Positions 32,726 to 41,261 of a DNA stretch of 64,000 nucleotides are shown here, piece after piece. The translations under genes and the position numbers were made by a program. The number at the start of each line of letters is the position of its first letter. The first letter of the stretch is position 1. Source of the DNA: Streptomyces sulfonofaciens. GTDB lineage: Bacteria > Actinomycetota > Actinomycetes > Streptomycetales > Streptomycetaceae. The stretch lies in the NCBI RefSeq assembly GCF_014656295.1, contig NZ_BNCD01000017.1, positions 62,001 to 126,000 on the forward strand, written 5' to 3'. The notes below the pieces were generated by a model. That model saw only the letters and a program-made list of their open reading frames with translations, was not told the origin of the DNA and made no database searches.

Positions 32726-34059
32726 CGCTGCGTACTCCTTCCCGCCGACGTGTGCGAAGGCCGCGCCGCCGCCCCGCCGGCCGCCTCCGCCGCCGCGCAC
32801 ATCGCCCGGCAGATCCGTGCCACGTCCTCGTCGTCCGTCACGTACGGCGGCATGGTGTAGACGAGATCGCGGAACGGCCTGAGCCAGACGCCCTCCTCGA
32901 CCGCCGCCCGGGTCGCCGCGGCCATGCCCGCCTCGTCCAGGGGCCGCTCCAACTGCACCACGCCGATCGCGCCGAGCACCCGTACGTCCCGTACCGCGGG
33001 CAGCGCGGCCGCGGGTGCGAGCCCGGCGTGCAGGGCCCGCTCGATGCGCCGCACCCCGGCGGCCCAGTCCTGCGAGAGCAGCAGCTCCACGGAGGCGTCC
33101 GCGACCGCCGCGGCCAGCGGATTGCCCATGAAGGTCGGCCCGTGCGCCAGGACGGGCACCTCACCCCGTGCGATGCCCTCGGCGACCCGTGCCGTGCACA
33201 GCGTCGCCGCCATCGTCAGATAACCGCCGGTCAGCGCCTTGCCCACGCACATCACATCGGGCCTGACACCGGCCTGCTCCGCGGCGAACAGCGTGCCCGT
33301 GCGCCCGAAGCCCGTCGCGATCTCGTCGAGGACGAGCAGCACGCCATTGCGGTCGCACGTCTCGCGGAGCACCCGCAGGTAGCCGGGGGAGTGGAAGCGC
33401 ATCCCGCCCGCTCCCTGCACCACCGGTTCCACGATCACGGCCGCCAACTCCCCGGCGTGCCGGGCCACCAGGTCGTCCAGGGCCGCCGCGTACGACTCCT
33501 CGTACTCCGCGGGCGGTGCCTCCGCGAAGACCTGCTGCGGCAGGACGCCGGACCACAGCTCGTGCATGCCCCCGTCCGGGTCGCACACCGACATCGGGTG
33601 CCAGGTGTCGCCGTGGTAGCCGCCGCGCCAGGTCAGCAGCCGCCGCTTCTCCGGACGGCCGAGGGAGCGCCAGTACTGGAGGCACATCTTGACGGCCACC
33701 TCGACGGAGACCGAACCGGAGTCCGCGAGGAAGACGTGTTCCAGGCCCGGCGGTGATATGTCGACAAGTCGTTTCGTCAATCGGATGGCGGGCTCATGGG
33801 TGAGGCCACCGAACATCACATGGCTCATCCGGTCGAGTTGGCGCCGCGCCGCCTCGTTGAGCACCGGGTGGTTGTAGCCGTGGATCGCCGACCACCAGGA
33901 CGCCATGCCGTCCACCAGCTCACGGCCGTCCGCCAGTCGCAGCCTGACACCCGAGGCGGACGTGACGAGCAGCGGCTCCTGGCGGCCGGGCATCGGGCCG
34001 TACGGATGCCAGACGTGCCGGCGGTCCAGCTCCAGCAGGGTGCGGGCCGCCTCACGCAT
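32722..34059 (-). CDS. bioA: Adenosylmethionine--8-amino-7-oxononanoate transaminase
   Basis: 445 residues. PLP enzyme that converts KAPA to 7,8-diaminopelargonate using SAM as amino donor. Substrate-site residues are in LVDGMASWWSAIHGYNHPVL, the PLP aspartate motif is LLVLDEIATGFGRTGTLFAA (Asp 245), and the Schiff-base lysine is Lys 274 in CVGKALTGGY. GPTFMGNPLAAAVA binds the cofactor phosphate. ATG 34059 lies inside the bioB 3' end (8-base overlap). Middle gene of the operon. Confidence 0.96.
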   Translation of the reverse strand: MREAARTLLELDRRHVWHPYGPMPGRQEPLLVTSASGVRLRLADGRELVDGMASWWSAIHGYNHPVLNEAARRQLDRMSHVMFGGLTHEPAIRLTKRLVDISPPGLEHVFLADSGSVSVEVAVKMCLQYWRSLGRPEKRRLLTWRGGYHGDTWHPMSVCDPDGGMHELWSGVLPQQVFAEAPPAEYEESYAAALDDLVARHAGELAAVIVEPVVQGAGGMRFHSPGYLRVLRETCDRNGVLLVLDEIATGFGRTGTLFAAEQAGVRPDVMCVGKALTGGYLTMAATLCTARVAEGIARGEVPVLAHGPTFMGNPLAAAVADASVELLLSQDWAAGVRRIERALHAGLAPAAALPAVRDVRVLGAIGVVQLERPLDEAGMAAATRAAVEEGVWLRPFRDLVYTMPPYVTDDEDVARICRAMCAAAEAAGGAAARPSHTSAGRSTQR

Positions 34060-35329
34060 TGGGCGCGAGATCGGTGCCGGCGCCGCGGCGGCGCAGCGCC
34101 ACCAGGTCGGCGTGCGACACGGGCCCGGGCTGCTCCGGGGAGCGCTCCGCCGTGGTTCGACCGGCCTCGCCCCCGCACCCGCTCGCGCCCCCGCACCCGC
34201 CCGTGTGGCCGTTCGCGCCCCGGCAGTCGTCCGCGGTGGCGCGGTCGTCGGCGTGCGCACGGCCGTCGGCGGGCGTACAGGAGGGGGCCGTACGGCCGTC
34301 GGCCGGCGCGCCCCCCGGGGCCGTGCGCCGGTGCCCGGGCAGTGTCGTCGTGCCGGCGCCCTCCACCTCGAACCCGGCGTCCGCGATCATGTCCAGGTCC
34401 GCCTTGCCCGCCTGGCCCTCGCTGGTCAGGTAGTCGCCCAGGAAGATCGAGTTGGCCAGGTGCAGGGCGAGCGGCTGGAGGGTGCGCAGGTGGATCTCCC
34501 GCCCGCCCGCGATCCGCACCTCGGCGTCCGGGCAGACGAAGCGGACCATCGCCAGGATGCGCAGGCAGTGCTGCGGGGTCAGGTGCCACTCCGCGCCCAG
34601 CGGAGTGCCCTCGAACGGGATCAGGAAGTTCACCGGTACCGAGTCGGGATCGAGCGCACGCAGCCCGAAGACCACGTCGACGAGGTCCTCGGAGCTCTCA
34701 CCCATGCCCGCGATCAGGCCGGAGCAGGCCGAGAGACCGGCGCTCTGCGCCTGCCGCACGGTGTCCACCCGGTCGTCATAGGTGTGCGTGGTGGTGATGG
34801 CGCCGTAGGTCGCGGCCGAGGTGTTGAGGTTGTGGTTGTAGGCGTCCGCCCCGGCGGTGCGCAGCCGCTCCGCCTGCCCCGCCGAGAGCAGTCCGAGGCA
34901 GGCGCAGACCTCCACGCCCTCGTTCTGCTCCTTGATCGCCGCGATCGTGCCCGACACCCGGTCGACGTCGTGGTCCGTCGGGCCCCGGCCGCTGGCAACC
35001 AGGCAGACCCGTTTGGCGCCGCCCGCCACCCCGGCGGCCGCGGCCTGCGCCGCCTCACCCGGTTTCAGCCAGGTGTACTTCAGGATGCCTGCCTGCGAGC
35101 CGAGGCGCTGCGAGCAGTACGAGCAGTCCTCCGGGCACAGCCCCGACTTGAGGTTGACCAGGTAGTTGAGCTTCACCCGCCGCCCGAACCAGTGCCTGCG
35201 CACCCGTCCGGCGGCCGCCACCACATCCAGCAGCTCGTCGTCGGAGGTCGCCAGCACGGCGAGCGCCTCCTCGCGGGTCGGCAGCTCGCACCGAAGCCCC
35301 TTGTCCACCAGCGTGTTCAACAGGTCCAT
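34052..35329 (-). CDS. bioB: Biotin synthase, with a long variable insert near the C-terminus
   Basis: 425 residues. Radical SAM enzyme inserting sulphur into dethiobiotin. The [4Fe-4S] cysteines are 65, 69 and 72 (CPEDCSYCSQ). The [2Fe-2S] ligands lie in CLVASGRG and VCACLGLLS, and the Arg motif is in EVRIAGGREIHL. After the normal core end (GFEVEGAGTTTLPGH, ~residue 343) there is a ~60-residue Ala/Gly/Asp/Cys-rich low-complexity segment (PADGRTAPSCTPADGRAHAD; GHTGGCGGASGCGGEAG). The conserved tail RRRGAGTDLAPNA follows. ATG 35329 follows GAGGATC. First gene of the bioBAD operon, diverging from bioF across a large palindrome. Confidence 0.95.
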   Translation of the reverse strand: MDLLNTLVDKGLRCELPTREEALAVLATSDDELLDVVAAAGRVRRHWFGRRVKLNYLVNLKSGLCPEDCSYCSQRLGSQAGILKYTWLKPGEAAQAAAAGVAGGAKRVCLVASGRGPTDHDVDRVSGTIAAIKEQNEGVEVCACLGLLSAGQAERLRTAGADAYNHNLNTSAATYGAITTTHTYDDRVDTVRQAQSAGLSACSGLIAGMGESSEDLVDVVFGLRALDPDSVPVNFLIPFEGTPLGAEWHLTPQHCLRILAMVRFVCPDAEVRIAGGREIHLRTLQPLALHLANSIFLGDYLTSEGQAGKADLDMIADAGFEVEGAGTTTLPGHRRTAPGGAPADGRTAPSCTPADGRAHADDRATADDCRGANGHTGGCGGASGCGGEAGRTTAERSPEQPGPVSHADLVALRRRGAGTDLAPNA

Positions 35330-35372
35330 GACGATGATCCTCGCTTATGCCGGTGCTCTGAGCCAAGGAGGA

Positions 35373-35442
35373 TCCATACAACACCACACGCCCAGGCTGT
35401 GGGTATTGCCACAGCCTGGGCGTGTGGTGTGACCGCTAGGGT
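35373..35442. promoter_or_regulatory. Divergent bioB/bioF promoters around a 22-bp perfect palindrome
   Basis: Arms 35381-35402 and 35409-35430 are exact inverse complements separated by GTATTG. Candidate -10 boxes flank the palindrome: TATGGA for bioB on the minus strand (35373-35378) and TAGGGT for bioF (35437-35442). The palindrome therefore covers both -35 regions, and neither promoter has a recognisable -35 hexamer. This is the expected layout for one operator repressing both bio units; the protein is unknown. Confidence 0.7.
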
Positions 35443-35489
35443 CTGTGCATTGCCTACAAAACCATTTCTGTTCTACTCCGGAGATCCGC

Positions 35490-36629
35490 ATGCCCACAGC
35501 GCCCTTCGACTGGATCGAGGCGCAGGCCAGGCAGCGCCGCGCCGCCGGCCTGGTCCGCACCCTGCGCCCCCGGGCGCACGACGCACGGCGGCTCGACCTG
35601 GCCGGAAACGACTACCTGGGCCTGGCCCGCCATCCCGAGGTCACGGCCGCGGCGGGCGCGGCGGCGCGGCTGTGGGGCGCGGGATCCACCGGCTCCCGGC
35701 TGGTCACCGGCACCACCGAACTGCACACGCGGCTGGAGCACGAACTCGCCGCCTTCTGCGGTGCAACGGCGGCCCTCGTCTTCTCCTCCGGCTACGCGGC
35801 CAACCTCGCGGCCGTCACCTCGCTCGCGCCGCACGGCAGCCTGATCGTCTCCGACGCGGACAACCACGCCTCGCTCATCGACGGCTGCCGGCTGGCCCGC
35901 GGCACCACCCGGGTGGTGCCCCACGCCGATCCCGCCGCCGTCCGCAAGGCGCTGGCCGGCCACGGCGGGCCGGCCCTCGTCGTGTGCGACTCGGTGTTCT
36001 CGGTGGACGGCGACGCGATGCCGCTGGCCGCCCTCGCCGACGCGTGCCGTGCCGCGGGCGCCGGTCTGCTCGTCGACGACGCGCACGGCCTCGGTGTGCT
36101 GGGCGACGGCGGCCGGGGCGGGCCCTGGTCTGCGGGCCTCGCCGGCGCCGACGACACCGTCACCGTCGTCACGCTCTCCAAGGCCCTGGGCAGCCAGGGC
36201 GGCGCCGTGCTCGGCCCGGCCCGGGTCATCGACCACCTGGTCAACACGGCGCGCACCTTCTTCTTCGACACCGGCCTCGCACCGGCCGCGGCGGGCGCCG
36301 CGCTCGCCGCCCTGCGGCTGCTCGAACGTGAACCGGACCGCCCCGAGCGCACCCGCGCGGCCGCCCTGGCCCTCCATGAACGCCTCACCGCGGCCGGTCT
36401 GACGGCCCGGCGGCCCGCCGCCGCCGTGGTCTCCGTGCACGCCCCGTCACCCGAGGCGGCCGTCCGCTGGGCCGCCGACTGCCGTGCCGCGGGCGTGGAG
36501 GTCGGCTGTTTCCGCCCGCCCTCGGTACCGGACGGCGTCTCCCGCCTCCGCCTCGCCGCCCGCGCCGATCTGACGGAGCACGATCTCGAACGGGCCGTGG
36601 AGACGGTGGTACGCACGGCACCTCGTTGA
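35490..36629 (+). CDS. bioF: 8-amino-7-oxononanoate synthase
   Basis: 379 residues. PLP enzyme condensing pimeloyl thioester with alanine to KAPA. LDLAGNDYLGLARHPEVTAA, STGSRLVTGTTELHTRLEHE and DDAHGLGVLGDGGRG (PLP Asp region) are seen. The Schiff-base lysine is Lys 231 in TLSKALGSQGGAV. ATG 35490 has GGAG just upstream and matches family N-termini. It diverges from bioB, sharing the palindrome region. No bioC/bioH-type genes for pimeloyl synthesis occur here. Confidence 0.96.
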   Translation: MPTAPFDWIEAQARQRRAAGLVRTLRPRAHDARRLDLAGNDYLGLARHPEVTAAAGAAARLWGAGSTGSRLVTGTTELHTRLEHELAAFCGATAALVFSSGYAANLAAVTSLAPHGSLIVSDADNHASLIDGCRLARGTTRVVPHADPAAVRKALAGHGGPALVVCDSVFSVDGDAMPLAALADACRAAGAGLLVDDAHGLGVLGDGGRGGPWSAGLAGADDTVTVVTLSKALGSQGGAVLGPARVIDHLVNTARTFFFDTGLAPAAAGAALAALRLLEREPDRPERTRAAALALHERLTAAGLTARRPAAAVVSVHAPSPEAAVRWAADCRAAGVEVGCFRPPSVPDGVSRLRLAARADLTEHDLERAVETVVRTAPR

Positions 36630-36898
36630 GCGTGAACGCCGGGGCGCACGCGCGGTGTTCGGGCACCGGCCTCCCCCGACGCCCCGGGGCGGACCCACGG
36701 GGCGGGGGCGGGGCCGGTCCCCGGGCGCCCGGGAAGGGGCCGGCGGGGCGAAGAACCGGCCGGTCAGGCACGTGCGGACGGTCCGGCAGCACAACGGATG
36801 AGCCGTCCCGCGCTTGAGACACGGCCCACCGGGGCAAGAACACGGGCACCGGATCGAGATCCGATCCACGCCCACCAGCTTCGGAAAGGTTCGGGCCC

Positions 36899-37936
36899 AT
36901 GGAGGCAGCGGCGATCCGGCTCAGGGATGTGACCAAGGCCTTCGGCAGGTTCACGGCAGTGGCCGGGATCGACCTGGAGATGTCCGACGGGGAGTTCTTC
37001 TCGATGCTCGGACCCTCGGGGTCGGGCAAGACCACCGTGCTGCGCCTCATCGCCGGTTTCGAGACGCCCACGGCCGGAGCCGTCGAGCTGGCGGGCCGCG
37101 ACGTGACCCGCCTCGCGCCCTTCGAGCGGGACGTGCACACCGTCTTCCAGGACTACGCGCTCTTCCCGCACATGACGGTCGAGCAGAACATCGCCTACTC
37201 CCTCAAGATCCGCCGGGTGCCGAGGCCGGAGCGACTGCGCAGGGCCGGGGAGGCGCTGGAACAGGTGCGGCTCACGGGGTACGGGAAGCGGCGTCCCGCA
37301 CAGCTCTCCGGCGGCCAGCGGCAGCGCGTCGCGCTGGCCAGGGCGCTGGTCGGCCGTCCGAAGGTGCTGCTCCTCGACGAACCGCTGGGCGCCCTCGACC
37401 TCAAGCTCCGCGAACAGATGCAGACAGAGCTCAAGCAGATCCAGCGGGACGTGGGCATCACCTTCGTGTTCGTCACCCACGACCAGGAGGAGGCGCTGAC
37501 CCTGAGCGACCGCATCGCCGTCTTCCACCGGGGCAGGGTCGAACAGGTCGGTACACCCGCCCAGATCTACGAACGCCCCGCGAACACCTTCGTCGCCGGT
37601 TTCGTCGGCACCTCCAACCTCCTCACCGGCGAGGCGGCCGAGCGGGTCGTCGGCGCCTCGGGCACGTACAGCATCCGGCCGGAGAAGATCCGGGTCCTGG
37701 ACGGGGCCGCGGCCGGGGACGACCCGGAGCACACCACGGCAGCCGGCACGGTCGCCGACGTCCTCTACCTCGGCGATGTGACCCGGTTCGTCGTCGACCT
37801 TGACGCCGGCGGCAGACTCACGGCCCTGCAGCAGAACCTGGAGACCTCCTCCGAGGACGTCGCCGCCTACCGCGGCGCCCGCGTCGGCCTCCGGTGGCGG
37901 CGCCGTCACACGGTACGCATCCCCGACCCCGGCTGA
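36899..37936 (+). CDS. ABC importer ATPase (spermidine/putrescine type, PotA-like)
   Basis: 345 residues. The nucleotide-binding domain (about 5-240) has Walker A GPSGSGKTTVLRLIAG, Q-loop VFQDYALFPHM, signature LSGGQRQRVALARALVG, Walker B LLLDEPLGALD and His switch VTHDQEEALT. A C-terminal TOBE/regulatory domain follows (SIRPEKIRVLDG, VADVLYLGDVTRFVVDL, LRWRRRHTVRIPDPG). The tail matches PotA-type rather than sugar-type ATPases. First gene of a four-gene importer operon (ATPase, binding protein, two permeases). Confidence 0.93.
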   Translation: MEAAAIRLRDVTKAFGRFTAVAGIDLEMSDGEFFSMLGPSGSGKTTVLRLIAGFETPTAGAVELAGRDVTRLAPFERDVHTVFQDYALFPHMTVEQNIAYSLKIRRVPRPERLRRAGEALEQVRLTGYGKRRPAQLSGGQRQRVALARALVGRPKVLLLDEPLGALDLKLREQMQTELKQIQRDVGITFVFVTHDQEEALTLSDRIAVFHRGRVEQVGTPAQIYERPANTFVAGFVGTSNLLTGEAAERVVGASGTYSIRPEKIRVLDGAAAGDDPEHTTAAGTVADVLYLGDVTRFVVDLDAGGRLTALQQNLETSSEDVAAYRGARVGLRWRRRHTVRIPDPG

Positions 37937-38043
37937 GCCCCTTTTCCCCGCTTCCTTCCGCTTCCTCCTGCTCCCCCCACCTCCGAACCGCCTCCCTCAC
38001 CCGTGCGCTCCCCCCGCCAGTTCCCTCACGTCTGGAGAACGTC
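37937..38043 (+). other. Pyrimidine-rich leader upstream of the binding-protein gene
   Basis: The 107-base gap after the ATPase stop is strikingly C/T-rich on the + strand (runs such as CTTCCTTCCGCTTCCTCCTG), with a GGAG ribosome site at its end (38034-38037). It may act as an unstructured translation enhancer or processing site; nothing else seen. Confidence 0.4.
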
Positions 38044-39252
38044 GTGCGCGTGAACCCCACCCTCAGGGCCGCAGCGGCATGCATGGCGCTGCTCGCGGCC
38101 GCGGCCTGCGGATCGTCCGACTCCACCGGCTCCTCGGGATCGCCGGGCGCGGGCGGGTTCCACCCGCCCCACCTCGCGGCCCGGTCCACGCTCGGCAAGC
38201 CCGAGGGGCAGGTCAACCTGATCGCCTGGGCCGGATACGTCGAGGACGGCTCCGACGACCCCGGGGCCGACTGGGTCACCGACTTCGAGAAGCGCACCGG
38301 CTGCGACGTCCACGCAAGGACCGCGGCCACCTCCGACGAGATGGTGTCCCTGATGAAGACCGGCGACTACGACGCGGTCTCCGCCTCCGGCGACGCCTCG
38401 CTCAGGCTGATCGCCTCAGGTGACGCGGCCCCGGTCAACACCAGGCTGGTGCCCCACTACAAGGACGTCTTCCCGGGGCTGAAGAACCGGGCCTGGAACT
38501 CGGTCGAGGGCGTGGCCTACGGCATCCCGCACGGGCGCGGCGCCAACCTCCTCATGTACAACACCCGAAAGGTCAGGCCCGCCCCGGACTCCTGGTCCGC
38601 GGTCTTCGACGACGCCTCCCGGTACAAGGGCAGGGTCACCGCGTACGACTCGCCGATCTACATCGCGGACGCGGCCCTGTACCTGAGCGCCACCGAGCCC
38701 GGCCTCCACATCAAGGACCCCTACGCGCTCGACCAGAAGCAGTTCGACGCCGCCGTGGGCCTGCTCAAGAAGCAGAACGCCGACATCGGCGAGTACTGGA
38801 GCGACTACCTCAAGGAGATCTCCGCGTTCAAGACCGGCGACTCCGTCGTCGGCACCGCCTGGCAGGTCATCGCCAACCTGGCCAAGTCCGAGGGCGCCGA
38901 CGTCCGCGCGGTGCTGCCCAAGGAGGGGGCCACCGGCTGGTCCGACACCTGGATGCTCTCGGCCCGGGCCAAGCACCCCACCTGCGCCTACAAGTGGTTC
39001 GACTGGATCATCTCGCCCAAGGTCAACGCCGAGGTCGCCGAGTACTTCGGCGAGGCCCCGTCCAACGCCAGGGCCTGCGACGAGAGCGCCGACAAGAACC
39101 TCTGCGCGGTCTTCCACGCCGCCGACGAGCCGTACTGGAGGAAGGTCCACTACTGGACCACGCCCATCGAGCAGTGCCTCGACGGCCGTACCGGCGTCCG
39201 GTGCGTGCCGTACGCGAAGTGGGTGCAGGCCTGGAACGAGATCAAGGGCTGA
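38044..39252 (+). CDS. Extracellular solute-binding lipoprotein (polyamine type, PotD-like)
   Basis: 402 residues. The signal peptide ends in the lipobox LAAAAC (Cys near residue 22), followed by GSSDSTGSSGSPG. The fold starts VNLIAWAGYVEDGS and DWVTDFEKRTGCDVHARTAA, characteristic of PotD-like periplasmic binding proteins. GIPHGRGANLLMYNTRKV, VVGTAWQVIANLAKSEGADV and GWSDTWMLSARAKHP contribute to the ligand cleft. GTG 38044 is favoured by GGAG six bases upstream; GTG 38050 is an alternative. It delivers spermidine/putrescine-like cations to the adjacent permeases. Confidence 0.93.
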   Translation: MRVNPTLRAAAACMALLAAAACGSSDSTGSSGSPGAGGFHPPHLAARSTLGKPEGQVNLIAWAGYVEDGSDDPGADWVTDFEKRTGCDVHARTAATSDEMVSLMKTGDYDAVSASGDASLRLIASGDAAPVNTRLVPHYKDVFPGLKNRAWNSVEGVAYGIPHGRGANLLMYNTRKVRPAPDSWSAVFDDASRYKGRVTAYDSPIYIADAALYLSATEPGLHIKDPYALDQKQFDAAVGLLKKQNADIGEYWSDYLKEISAFKTGDSVVGTAWQVIANLAKSEGADVRAVLPKEGATGWSDTWMLSARAKHPTCAYKWFDWIISPKVNAEVAEYFGEAPSNARACDESADKNLCAVFHAADEPYWRKVHYWTTPIEQCLDGRTGVRCVPYAKWVQAWNEIKG

Positions 39253-39260
39253 GGCGGGCC

Positions 39261-40145
39261 GTGACGTCCACCGGGCAGGCCGCTGGATCCGTCCGGCGGC
39301 TCGCGGGAGCGCTGCACCGCCGTCCCCGGCTGCGGCTGTCGCTGCTGCTCGGCGCACCCCTGCTGTGGCTGGTGGTGGCCTATCTCGGATCGCTGGCGGT
39401 GCTGTTCCTGTCGGCGTTGTGGACCACCGACTCCTTCACGTCCGAGGTGGTGAAGGTGTGGTCCGCCGAGAACTTCTCGGCCCTGGTCTCCGAACCCCTC
39501 TACCGGCAGGTCGCGCTGCGCAGCATCGGCGTGGCGCTGGCAGTGACGGCGCTGTGCGCCGTCATCGCGTTCCCGGTCGCCTTCTACACGGCGCGCGTGG
39601 CGCACCCGCGAAGGCGCCCGCTGCTGGTGGTGGCCATCCTCACCCCGCTGTGGGCCAGCTACCTGGTGAAGGTGTACGCGTGGCGGCTCATCCTGTCCGC
39701 CCAAGGGCCGCTCGACTGGGTGCTGGCACCGTTCGGCGTCAGCGGGCCCGGCTACGGCAGGGCCGCCACCGTCATCGTCCTGACCTACCTCTGGCTGCCG
39801 TACATGATCCTGCCGGTGCACGCCGGGCTCGAACGGCTGCCGGAGAGCCTGCTGGACGCCTCTGCGGACCTCGGCGCACGCTCCTGGCGCACCTTCCGAT
39901 CGGTGGTGCTGCCCATGGTGCTGCCCTCGGTGGCGGCCGGGTCGGTCTTCACGTTCTCGCTCAGCCTGGGCGACTACATCACCGTGCAGATCGTCGGCGG
40001 CAAGACGCAGTTGATCGGCAACCTCGTCTACTCGAACGTCACTCTGAACCTGCCCCTGGCCGCCGCGCTCGGCACCGTCCCCGTCGTCGTCATCGTGCTC
40101 TACCTGCTCGCGGTGCGCCGCAGCGGTGCGTCGAGCAGCCTGTGA
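39261..40145 (+). CDS. ABC importer permease (PotB-like)
   Basis: 294 residues, about six transmembrane helices: LSLLLGAPLLWLVVAYLGSL, ALAVTALCAVIAFPVAFYTA, VVAILTPLWASYLVKVYAWR and others. The EAA loop facing the ATPase reads PESLLDASADLGARSWRTFR. GTG 39261 has GAGGCGG upstream, 8 bases after the binding-protein stop. It pairs with the following permease to form the polyamine channel. Confidence 0.92.
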   Translation: MTSTGQAAGSVRRLAGALHRRPRLRLSLLLGAPLLWLVVAYLGSLAVLFLSALWTTDSFTSEVVKVWSAENFSALVSEPLYRQVALRSIGVALAVTALCAVIAFPVAFYTARVAHPRRRPLLVVAILTPLWASYLVKVYAWRLILSAQGPLDWVLAPFGVSGPGYGRAATVIVLTYLWLPYMILPVHAGLERLPESLLDASADLGARSWRTFRSVVLPMVLPSVAAGSVFTFSLSLGDYITVQIVGGKTQLIGNLVYSNVTLNLPLAAALGTVPVVVIVLYLLAVRRSGASSSL

Positions 40146-40158
40146 GGAGCGCCGACCC

Positions 40159-40974
40159 ATGCGACTCTCCCGACCCGCACGCATAGCGCTGCGCACCGCC
40201 GCGGCCGTCGGCTTCGCCGTCATCTACCTGCCGCTGCTGGTGGTCGTGCTGAACTCCTTCAACCGGGACCGCGGTTCGGGCTGGCCGCCGCCCGGCCTCA
40301 CCCTGCGCTGGTGGACGGCGGCGTGGCGCAACACGGGGGCAAGGGAGGCGCTGTGGACCTCCGTGGCGGCGGGCACGGCGGCCACCGCCGTCGCCCTGGC
40401 GCTCGGCACGCTGATCGCGTTCGCCGTGCAGCGCCACGCCTTCTTCGGGCGCGAGGCGCTCTCCTTCGCCGTGGTGCTGCCCCTCGCGCTGCCGGGCATC
40501 GTCACCGGGATCGCACTCAACTCCGCCTTCAGAACGGTGCTCGAACCGCTGGGTGTCGGCCTCGGGCTGTTCACCGTGGTCATCGGGCACGCCACGTTCT
40601 GCGTGGTCGTGGTGTTCAACAACGTCGTGGCGCGGCTGCGCAGGACGCCCGGCTCCCTGGAGGAGGCCGCGATGGACCTGGGCGCCCACACCTTCCGCGT
40701 GTTCGCCGACATCACCTTCCCGCTGGTGCGTTCCGCGCTGGTGGCGGGGGGCCTGCTGGCGTTCGCGCTGTCGTTCGACGAGATCGTGGTGACGACGTTC
40801 ACCGCGGGGCCGGGCGTGCGGACCCTGCCGCTGTGGATCTTCGACAACATGGCGCGGCCCCGGCAGGCGCCGGTGGTCAACGTGGTGGCGGCGGTGCTGG
40901 TGCTGCTGTCCGTGCTGCCGATCTACCTCGCCGAACGGCTCTCCTCGGACACCGCCTCGGGCAGCAGGATCTGA
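40159..40974 (+). CDS. ABC importer permease (PotC-like)
   Basis: 271 residues, six transmembrane helices (first AVGFAVIYLPLLVVVLNSFN, then LALGTLIAFAVQRHAFFGRE etc.). The EAA loop is GSLEEAAMDLGAHTFRVFAD, and FDEIVVTTFTAGPGVRTLPL is typical of PotC. ATG 40159 follows GAGGAGC. Last gene of the importer operon; a hairpin straddles the end of the convergent DUF397 gene. Confidence 0.92.
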   Translation: MRLSRPARIALRTAAAVGFAVIYLPLLVVVLNSFNRDRGSGWPPPGLTLRWWTAAWRNTGAREALWTSVAAGTAATAVALALGTLIAFAVQRHAFFGREALSFAVVLPLALPGIVTGIALNSAFRTVLEPLGVGLGLFTVVIGHATFCVVVVFNNVVARLRRTPGSLEEAAMDLGAHTFRVFADITFPLVRSALVAGGLLAFALSFDEIVVTTFTAGPGVRTLPLWIFDNMARPRQAPVVNVVAAVLVLLSVLPIYLAERLSSDTASGSRI

Positions 40975-40999
40975 GTGCCCGGGGCGGGCCGTGCGGCAG

Positions 41000-41027
41000 G
41001 AGCCGGACGACGACGCGGTCCCGGCTC
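41000..41027. terminator. Candidate bidirectional hairpin between convergent genes
   Basis: GAGCCGG (41000-41006) and CCGGCTC (41021-41027) pair around a 14-base loop. The hairpin lies between the importer operon stop and the DUF397 stop codon, so it could end both transcripts. No U-tract. Confidence 0.4.
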
Positions 41028-41250
41028 AGCCCACCTTCTCCAGGAACGCCCGCCAGGCCGCCGGCGGGAACAGCACGGCGGGCCCTTCGGGACGCTTCGA
41101 GTCGCGCACCGCCACCAGGCCGGCGCCCGGTCCGGCCGCCAGGGCGGCGGCCTCCACGCAGTTGTTCGCTCCCGTGCTGCGGCTGCTGCGCCGCCACGCC
41201 GCGCCCCGCAGTGCGGTGCTGGACGGTATGTGCCGAAACCGTGCGGCCAT
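41026..41250 (-). CDS. DUF397 family protein
   Basis: 74 residues: AAWRRSSRSTGANNCVEAAA, then VAVRDSKRPEGPAVLFPPAA and WRAFLEKV. This is the standard DUF397 pattern (WRKSSxSxxxxNCVEVA...VRDSKxPxGPxLxFxxxxWxAFL). It lies 11 bases after the XRE regulator gene, the usual order in streptomycetes. Some XRE-DUF397 pairs behave as a regulator with a small partner (BldB-like/WhiJ-like systems), so a regulatory role is likely. Confidence 0.93.
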   Translation of the reverse strand: MAARFRHIPSSTALRGAAWRRSSRSTGANNCVEAAALAAGPGAGLVAVRDSKRPEGPAVLFPPAAWRAFLEKVG

Positions 41251-41261
41251 GAGAGTGCTCC

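Noticed and set aside
35381..35430. The bio palindrome as an intrinsic terminator
   Set aside because: It lies between two divergent start codons, so no transcript ends there; an operator or leader hairpin is more sensible.
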